Assembly: GCA_945897655.1 (NCBI GenBank)
Contig: CAMDHB010000171.1
Coordinates: 1-7,352, forward strand
Direction: 5' to 3'
Length of the DNA: 7,352 nucleotides
From: Pseudorhodobacter antarcticus
GTDB lineage: Bacteria; Pseudomonadota; Alphaproteobacteria; Rhodobacterales; Rhodobacteraceae
Shown here: positions 1 through 5,298 of the stretch, piece by piece
Position numbering within the stretch: position 1 is the stretch's first letter
How the letters are laid out: every line of letters starts with the position of its first letter
Notes under the pieces: model-generated
What the model was told of the DNA's origin: nothing
Database searches by the model: none
Seen by the model: only the letters and a program-made list of their open reading frames with translations
Position numbers and translations under genes: made by a program

Positions 1-2842
1 AATTGCCGCGGTGCTGCGGGCTGGTGCCGGTGAAATCGACTGTCGCCCGCCGGGCGGCGCGGTCCACGCTGACCTTGACGCAGATCTGCTGCCCCTCGTC
101 CATTGGATAGGTAAAGGCGCCATCCGTCAGACGGTCAATCACCCGGGCCACCGATTCCTCGGCATTGTCCTGCACATGGCCCATATAGGCCGCGACCACA
201 TCCGCGCCATAAGCCGCGCACACCCTCAAAAGCTCGCGCTTGCCCGTCTCATTCGCCGCAACCTGCGCCTTCAGGTCGGCCATGTTCTGATCGGGGTTGC
301 GGCAAGGGTAGGGGCCGGATGCCAGCACAGCCCGCGCCTCAGCCTCCAACAAGCGCCCGGCGCGGACAAGCTGGACATTGTCAATCACCACACCTTCTTC
401 GATCAGGGTGGTGCTGTCAGGCGGCGCGCTGCCCGGCGTGCGCCCGCCGATATCGGCGTGGTGGCCGCGCGATCCAAGCCAGAAGGCCGCCTTGCCGCCC
501 ACAAAGACCGGCGTCACCACCGTCACATCCGGCAAATGCGTGCCACCCCGGGCGGGGGCATTCAGCATATAGGCGTCACCGTCGGCGGCATCGGGGTTCT
601 GCGCCATGACAATCTTGATCGCTGCGGACATCGAGCCCAGATGCACCGGCACATGCGGCGCATTGGCCACCAGATCGCCCCGCGCATCAAAGATCGCACA
701 GGAAAAGTCGAACCTTTCCTTGATGTTGACGGACCAAGAGGTCAGCGCCAGCGTCGCCCCCATCTGATCGGCCACCGACATGAACAGGTTCGACATCACC
801 TCCAACACCACCGGATCGGCCTTGGTCCCCGCCGCTGCAGCCCGTGCCACGGCACCCCTGCGTTCCAGAATAAGGTTGGCTTGCGCGTCAATCCGCGCCT
901 GCCAGCCCGGTTCGACCATATTGGTCCCCGTCGCCTCGGTGATGATCGCAGGTCCGTCGCAGGTCCAGCCTTGGGGCAGAGTGGCGCGGTCCCACAGGGG
1001 CACCTCCCCCAAGCCTGCGACCGGAACCACGGCCACCTGCACAGGCTCCCCCTCGGGCGCATCCATGGCAGGCAGGGTCCCCGAAGTTCCAATCGCCTCA
1101 CAACTCAGCATCTCAAACCACAGAGCCCGCTCGGGCGAGATGAAGCCGAACCGTGCCTGATGCGCCGCCTCAAACGCCGCCTGCATCTCCTCGGCCGTGC
1201 CAAAGGGGACGGCCAAGGGCTGGTGCGACCCGTCATATCGCAGATGGGCCAGCGCCTCGTCCCGCACCTCGCCCACGCCCTGCGCCGAAACCTCAGCCCG
1301 GGCTTCCAAGGTTATGCGCGACAACGCCGCCGTGGCCCCCGCAATCTCCGCCAAGGGCGCGTCAAACTGCACTTCGCGCAAAGCACGGATTTCGGCCAGA
1401 CCCATGCCAAAGGCGGAGAGGACACCGGCAAAGGGATGGATGAAGACCTGCCGCATCCCCAAGGCATCAGCCACAAGGCAGGCATGTTGCCCACCCGCAC
1501 CGCCAAAGCATTGCAGGGTGTATCCCGTCACATCATGCCCGCGCTGGATGCTGATTTTCTTGATCGCGTTGGCCATGTTGTCGACCGCAATCCGCAGGAA
1601 CCCCCGCGCCATATCTTCCGCCGAAAGCCCCGGCACCACCGCGCCAAGTTCCGCAAACCGTGCCCGGACCGCCGCCACGTCCAGCGGCTGATCCCCACCC
1701 GGCCCGAAAACGGCAGGAAAGTGATCCGGGTTCAACTTGCCCAGCAGCACGTTGCAATCCGTCACCGTCAGCGGCCCACCACGCCGGTAACAGGCTGGCC
1801 CCGGATCGGCCCCCGCACTTTCCGGCCCTACCTGAAACCGCCCGTCGCGGAACTGGCAGATCGACCCGCCCCCTGCCGCGACCGTGTGAATGTCCATCAT
1901 CGGCGCGCGCATCCGCACCCCGGCCACTTCCGTCTCAAAACTGCGCTCATAAACCCCGGCATAGTGGCTGACATCGGTCGAGGTGCCGCCCATGTCGAAC
2001 CCGATCAGCCGGTGAAACCCCGCAGCCTCAGCCGTCTTGACCATCCCGACAATGCCCCCGGCAGGCCCGGACAAAATGGCATCCTTGCCCTGAAACAAAC
2101 GCCCATCTGTCAACCCGCCGTTCGATTGCATGAACAACAACCGCTCACAACTTTGCCCCAGCGCCCTCGTCACCTCGCCCACATAGCGCCGCAGGATGGG
2201 CGACAGATACGCGTCCACCACCGTCGTATCCCCCCGCCCAACCAGCTTGGCCAACCGCGATGCCTGATGGCTGAGCGACACTTGGGTAAACCCAATCTCG
2301 ACCGCCAAGGCCCCCACGGCCAACTCATGCGCCGGGTTCAGATAGCCATGCAGCAGCGCCACCGCCACCGCGCGCAACCCCGAATCAAAGGCTGCCTGCA
2401 AGGCCAAACGAACCGCGCCCTCATCCAGCGCCCGCACCACGCCCCCCTCGGCATCCAGCCGTTCGGGCACCTCTGCCATGCGGGCGTACAGCAGGTCAGG
2501 CCGCCGGATATGCAGATCAAACAGCCGGGGCCGGGTCTGATAGCCGATGTGCAACAGATCGCCAAAGCCTTCCGTGATCAGCAGCAACACCGCCTCGCCC
2601 TTGCGCTCCAACAGCGCATTGGTGGCGACGGTCGTGCCCATCTTCACGGCCCCGATCGACCCCGGCGGCGGGGCGTCCGTCCCCATGATCTCGCGAATCC
2701 CCTGCACCGCGGCGTCGCGGTAGCGTTCTGGGTTTTCCGACAACAGCTTGTGCGTGATCAGTTGCCCGTCCGGTGTCTTGGCCACCACATCGGTAAAGGT
2801 GCCGCCCCGGTCGATCCAGAATTCCCATGCAGCCATCGTCAT
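1..2842 (-). CDS. oplA: Fused HyuA-HyuB protein, 5-oxoprolinase (ATP-hydrolysing) type; C-terminus beyond left edge
   Basis: Reading the minus strand from ATG at 2842 gives 947 codons with no stop up to the left edge. The fused family is usually about 1,200-1,300 residues, so some 250-350 C-terminal residues lie outside. Seen: an N-terminal hydantoinase-A segment with WIDRGGTFTDVV (9-20) and MGTTVATNALLERKG (68-82); the HyuA ATPase-like core with GFDMGGTSTDVS (281-292) and FGGAGGQHAC (446-455); a linker; then the hydantoinase-B part with DPVVLEVMSNLF (676-687), NIKERFDFSCAIFD (706-719), NAPHVPVHLGSM (727-738) and RGHHADIGG (792-800). Known for the family: cytosolic, ATP-driven opening of 5-oxoproline to glutamate, or of hydantoin-like cyclic amides. 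The one-chain A-B fusion favours 5-oxoprolinase over two-subunit N-methylhydantoinase, but the substrate is not proven. An alternative ATG two codons in (2836) fits the Shine-Dalgarno less well. It is divergent from the M24 gene. Confidence 0.93.
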   Translation of the reverse strand, partial: MTMAAWEFWIDRGGTFTDVVAKTPDGQLITHKLLSENPERYRDAAVQGIREIMGTDAPPPGSIGAVKMGTTVATNALLERKGEAVLLLITEGFGDLLHIGYQTRPRLFDLHIRRPDLLYARMAEVPERLDAEGGVVRALDEGAVRLALQAAFDSGLRAVAVALLHGYLNPAHELAVGALAVEIGFTQVSLSHQASRLAKLVGRGDTTVVDAYLSPILRRYVGEVTRALGQSCERLLFMQSNGGLTDGRLFQGKDAILSGPAGGIVGMVKTAEAAGFHRLIGFDMGGTSTDVSHYAGVYERSFETEVAGVRMRAPMMDIHTVAAGGGSICQFRDGRFQVGPESAGADPGPACYRRGGPLTVTDCNVLLGKLNPDHFPAVFGPGGDQPLDVAAVRARFAELGAVVPGLSAEDMARGFLRIAVDNMANAIKKISIQRGHDVTGYTLQCFGGAGGQHACLVADALGMRQVFIHPFAGVLSAFGMGLAEIRALREVQFDAPLAEIAGATAALSRITLEARAEVSAQGVGEVRDEALAHLRYDGSHQPLAVPFGTAEEMQAAFEAAHQARFGFISPERALWFEMLSCEAIGTSGTLPAMDAPEGEPVQVAVVPVAGLGEVPLWDRATLPQGWTCDGPAIITEATGTNMVEPGWQARIDAQANLILERRGAVARAAAAGTKADPVVLEVMSNLFMSVADQMGATLALTSWSVNIKERFDFSCAIFDARGDLVANAPHVPVHLGSMSAAIKIVMAQNPDAADGDAYMLNAPARGGTHLPDVTVVTPVFVGGKAAFWLGSRGHHADIGGRTPGSAPPDSTTLIEEGVVIDNVQLVRAGRLLEAEARAVLASGPYPCRNPDQNMADLKAQVAANETGKRELLRVCAAYGADVVAAYMGHVQDNAEESVARVIDRLTDGAFTYPMDEGQQICVKVSVDRAARRATVDFTGTSPQHRGN

Positions 2843-2847
2843 GCCCG

Positions 2848-2853
2848 CCCCCT
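2848..2853 (-). promoter_or_regulatory. Ribosome binding site of the HyuAB/5-oxoprolinase gene
   Basis: On the minus strand AGGGGG is followed by five bases and then ATG at 2842. The spacing suits this ATG; the second in-frame ATG at 2836 would be 11 bases away. It therefore supports the 2842 start, giving a protein that begins MTMAAWEFW. Confidence 0.6.
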
Positions 2854-2898
2854 GTTTCCCCGATTGGTGGCCTGTGGCGGGGCGGAATGCAATGGTGC

Positions 2899-2927
2899 TT
2901 GACCGGACCGCGCCCACGGCGTTTCAT
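2899..2927 (+). promoter_or_regulatory. Possible sigma-70 type promoter for the M24 gene, predicted leaderless
   Basis: TTGACC (2899-2904, five of six bases of the -35 consensus) and TTTCAT (2922-2927, four of six of the -10 consensus) are separated by exactly 17 bases. Six bases then lead to the ATG at 2934, so the expected transcription start is on or beside the A of that codon. There is no purine-rich Shine-Dalgarno before 2934, which agrees with a leaderless message. The -10 element is weak and a GC-rich genome yields chance matches, so this is a prediction from position and spacing only. Confidence 0.35.
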
Positions 2928-2933
2928 GGCCCC

Positions 2934-4082
2934 ATGACCCTGCATTTCACGCCCGAAGAATACGCCACCCGCCAAGCCGCCGCCCGCCATTCCCTGCAGG
3001 CGGCGGGGCTGGACGCGCTGTTGATGTTCGCGCCCGAAAGCCATTACTGGATCAGCGGGTATGACACCTTTGGCTTTGCCATGTTCCAGTGCATGGTGCT
3101 GACCGCCCGGGGCGATTTGCACCTTCTGACCCGCGCCCCCGACCTGCGGCAGGCGAAACTGACCTCAACCCTGCCCGACGACCACATCCACATCTGGCCC
3201 GAGTTTCAGGGCGCCGACCCCGCCCGCGACCTTGCCCGCCTTGTGGCCGACCTTGGTGTCACCGGTCCCATCGGGTATGAGGGCGATACCGTCGGCCTGA
3301 CCGACCGCAACGGCCGCGCCCTGCACCGCGCCCTGCCGGGGCTGATCGAATCTACCGATCTGATCCGCACGCTGCGCCGCGTCAAATCCCCGGCCGAGAT
3401 TGACATGCACCGCCGCGCCGCCGAACTGTCGGACAATGCGCTGGACCACGCCCTGGCCCTCGCCCGACCGGGCGCGTTTGAGGGGGATATTCTGGCCGCC
3501 ATGCAGGGCGCGGTTTTCCAAGGTGGCGGCGACTATGCGGGCAATGAATTCATCATCGGGTCCGGCCCCCGCGCGCTGCTCTGCCGCTATTATTCCGGCC
3601 GCAGGCATCTGGACACGACCGATCAACTGACGCTGGAATGGTCAGGCGCCTATGCCCGCTATCACGCGGCCATGATGCGGACCATCCTCGTGGGCCGCGC
3701 CTCCGACCACCACCGCCGCATGCACGCCGCCGTGGTCGAGGCGCTGGAGGCTTGCGAAGCCGCCATCCGCCCCGGTCGCCCGATGGGCGATGTCTACGAG
3801 GCCCACGCCCGGGTGTTCGATGCCCACGGCTTGTCGCACGCCCGCCTGCAAGCCTGCGGCTATGGCATGGGGGCGGTCTATAACCCGATCTGGGTGGATT
3901 TCCCGATGTTCTATCAGGGCAACCCCTTGATCATGCAGGCGGGGCAGGTGTTTTTCCTGCACATGATCCTGATGGACAGCGAGGCGGGCGAGGCGATGAC
4001 TTTGGGCCATTCCGTGCTGGTTGGGGAAAACGGCATCGAACGCCTGTCACGGCATGGCCTGGGCCTGCTTTTGAACGACTGA
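2934..4082 (+). CDS. M24 family (creatinase / Xaa-Pro peptidase fold) protein lacking metal ligands
   Basis: The 382-residue protein begins MTLHFTPEEYATRQAAAR. It has an N-terminal creatinase-type domain (about 8-140; LDALLMFAPESHYWISGYD at 26-44) and a C-terminal pita-bread M24 domain (about 150-370). The fold is recognisable in FIIGSGPRALLCRYYSGRR (206-224), LEWSGAYARYHAAMMRTILVG (234-254) and GYGMG (309-313). Positions where true M24 metallopeptidases carry Asp, Asp, His, Glu, Glu here read Glu235, Ala246, Tyr310, His343 and Gly358, so a dinuclear metal site is not expected. That resembles creatinase and ectoine-hydrolase (DoeA) relatives more than prolidase. The usual catalytic His after the SGP motif aligns with Arg218. 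A small-molecule amide or amidine hydrolase is a reasonable guess; the substrate is unknown. The start at 2934 matches the family N-terminus; ATG at 2892 would add 14 residues. It is divergent from the HyuAB gene and convergent with pcaF. Confidence 0.9.
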   Translation: MTLHFTPEEYATRQAAARHSLQAAGLDALLMFAPESHYWISGYDTFGFAMFQCMVLTARGDLHLLTRAPDLRQAKLTSTLPDDHIHIWPEFQGADPARDLARLVADLGVTGPIGYEGDTVGLTDRNGRALHRALPGLIESTDLIRTLRRVKSPAEIDMHRRAAELSDNALDHALALARPGAFEGDILAAMQGAVFQGGGDYAGNEFIIGSGPRALLCRYYSGRRHLDTTDQLTLEWSGAYARYHAAMMRTILVGRASDHHRRMHAAVVEALEACEAAIRPGRPMGDVYEAHARVFDAHGLSHARLQACGYGMGAVYNPIWVDFPMFYQGNPLIMQAGQVFFLHMILMDSEAGEAMTLGHSVLVGENGIERLSRHGLGLLLND

Positions 4083-4093
4083 AGCTCAGGCCC
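4061..4093. repeat. Inverted repeat spanning the convergent ends of the M24 gene and pcaF; possible shared terminator
   Basis: GGGCCT (4061-4066) pairs with AGGCCC (4088-4093), and the adjoining GCTT (4067-4070) pairs with AAGC (4082-4085), leaving a two-base bulge and an 11-base loop. The stem covers both stop codons and the 3-base spacer. Neither strand shows a T-run after the stem, so it is not a classic intrinsic terminator. It may still stop or stabilise both transcripts at this tail-to-tail junction; that role is inference. Confidence 0.35.
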
Positions 4094-5288
4094 GCTCCAA
4101 CGCGATGGCAATCCCCTGACCCACGCCGATGCACATCATCGACAGGGCCCTGCGGCCACCCGTCAGCCCAAGGTCAAGCGCAGCGGTCCCGATGATGCGT
4201 GCCCCCGTCATTCCCAGCGGATGACCCAGCGCAATCGCCCCGCCGTTGCGGTTGACCCGGGCGTCATCGTCGGCAATCCCCAAGGCGCGCAGGGTGGCAA
4301 GGCCTTGGGCGGCAAAGGCCTCGTTCAACTCGATCACGTCGAAATCGGTCTGCACCAGCCCCAGACGCGCCATCAGGGCGGTTGCGGCAGGGGCTGGGCC
4401 GATGCCCATGACACGCGGCTCCACACCCGCCGTCGCCCCGCCCAACACGCGGGCGATGGGCGTCAACCCGTGGGTGCGTGCGCCAGCCTCACTGGCCAGG
4501 ATCAGCGCTGCCGCGCCGTCATTCACGCCGCTGGCATTGCCGGCTGTCACGGTGCCCCCTTGGCGAAACGGGGTACCAAGGGCGGCAAGGGCGGCAAGCC
4601 TCGTGGCGCGGGGGTGTTCGTCGCGGTCCACGACGAGGGCTGCGCCCTTCCGCTGAGGAATGGTGACAGGGGCGATTTCGAAGGCAAGGCGGCCATTCTC
4701 TTGGGCGGCCAGGGCATGGGTCTGGCTGCGCAGCGCGAAGGCATCCTGATCGGCGCGGGAAATGGCGAAGTCTTCGGCCACATTCTCGGCCGTCTCAGGC
4801 ATCGAATCAACGCCATACAGCGACTTGAACGCCGGGTTCACAAAACGCCAACCGATGGTGGTGTCATAAATCTCGGCGTTGCGGGAAAAGGCGGTGTCGG
4901 CTTTGGGCATCACGAAAGGGGCGCGGGACATGCTCTCAACCCCACCCGCGATCATCAGATCGGCCTCGCCCGACTGGATCTGCCGTGCCGCGATCAGCAC
5001 CGCATCCATGCCTGACCCGCACAACCGGTTGACGGTCGTGCCCGTCACGCCAACCGGCAGACCTGCCAACAGCCCCGCCATCCGCGCCACATTCCGGTTA
5101 TCCTCGCCCGCCTGATTGGCGCAGCCCAAGACCACATCGGCAACCGCGTCCCAATCTACCCCCGCGTTCCGCGCCATCAGCGCCCGCAGCGGGATGGCGG
5201 CAAGATCATCGGTCCGCACCGACGACAGTGCCCCGCCAAACCGGCCAATCGGCGTGCGGATATAGTCGCAGATAAAGACCTCGGTCAT
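4086..5288 (-). CDS. pcaF: 3-oxoadipyl-CoA thiolase (beta-ketoadipyl-CoA thiolase)
   Basis: This complete 400-residue type II thiolase acts in the cytosol, cleaving 3-oxoadipyl-CoA with CoA to succinyl-CoA and acetyl-CoA, the last step of the beta-ketoadipate pathway for aromatic acids. The thiolase signatures are all visible: nucleophile Cys90 in VNRLCGSGMDA, NEAFA at 322-326, His356 in GHPLG and Cys386 in SMMCIGVGQG. The stretch from DTTIGWRFVNP through LYGVDSMPETAENVA (142-170) is characteristic of the PcaF group rather than acetoacetyl-CoA thiolases; the length is also typical. PaaJ of phenylacetate breakdown shares these features and cannot be excluded. The start MTEVFICDYIRTPIGRFGG is canonical although its Shine-Dalgarno is weak. 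It lies 10 bases behind the RND permease gene, suggesting co-transcription and possibly translational coupling. No pcaIJ partner genes are in view. Confidence 0.93.
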   Translation of the reverse strand: MTEVFICDYIRTPIGRFGGALSSVRTDDLAAIPLRALMARNAGVDWDAVADVVLGCANQAGEDNRNVARMAGLLAGLPVGVTGTTVNRLCGSGMDAVLIAARQIQSGEADLMIAGGVESMSRAPFVMPKADTAFSRNAEIYDTTIGWRFVNPAFKSLYGVDSMPETAENVAEDFAISRADQDAFALRSQTHALAAQENGRLAFEIAPVTIPQRKGAALVVDRDEHPRATRLAALAALGTPFRQGGTVTAGNASGVNDGAAALILASEAGARTHGLTPIARVLGGATAGVEPRVMGIGPAPAATALMARLGLVQTDFDVIELNEAFAAQGLATLRALGIADDDARVNRNGGAIALGHPLGMTGARIIGTAALDLGLTGGRRALSMMCIGVGQGIAIALERA

Positions 5289-5298
5289 CGCCCGACCG

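Noticed and set aside
11..2902. 963-codon plus-strand open frame as a real gene
   Set aside because: It is the codon-aligned antisense of the HyuAB gene, whose minus-strand translation shows family motifs throughout. The plus-strand product is Arg/His/Pro-rich, with no recognisable domain.
2748..2933. Longer N-terminus for the M24 protein beginning at 2748 or 2892
   Set aside because: The extra residues do not resemble the family, and a 2748 start would overlap the start of the divergent HyuAB gene. The ATG at 2934 gives the usual N-terminus. The 2892 ATG remains a minor alternative.
2843..2933. A promoter for the HyuAB gene in the divergent spacer
   Set aside because: On the minus strand I found no -35/-10 pair with acceptable match and spacing; TTGCAT near 2888-2893 has no fitting -10 element. 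A promoter must exist nearby, but the sequence does not show it.
2338..3122. Short minus-strand frames suggesting a broken or frameshifted HyuAB gene
   Set aside because: They are in other frames. The true frame is open from 2842 to the left edge, with collinear family motifs and no break.
4581..4598. Two tandem copies of GGCGGCAAG
   Set aside because: They encode Leu-Ala-Ala repeats in pcaF in phase with the codons; ordinary coding sequence in a GC-rich genome.
4221..5015. 264-codon plus-strand frame opposite pcaF
   Set aside because: It is antisense to a complete thiolase with all its catalytic residues; the product is low-complexity Gly/Arg/His-rich.
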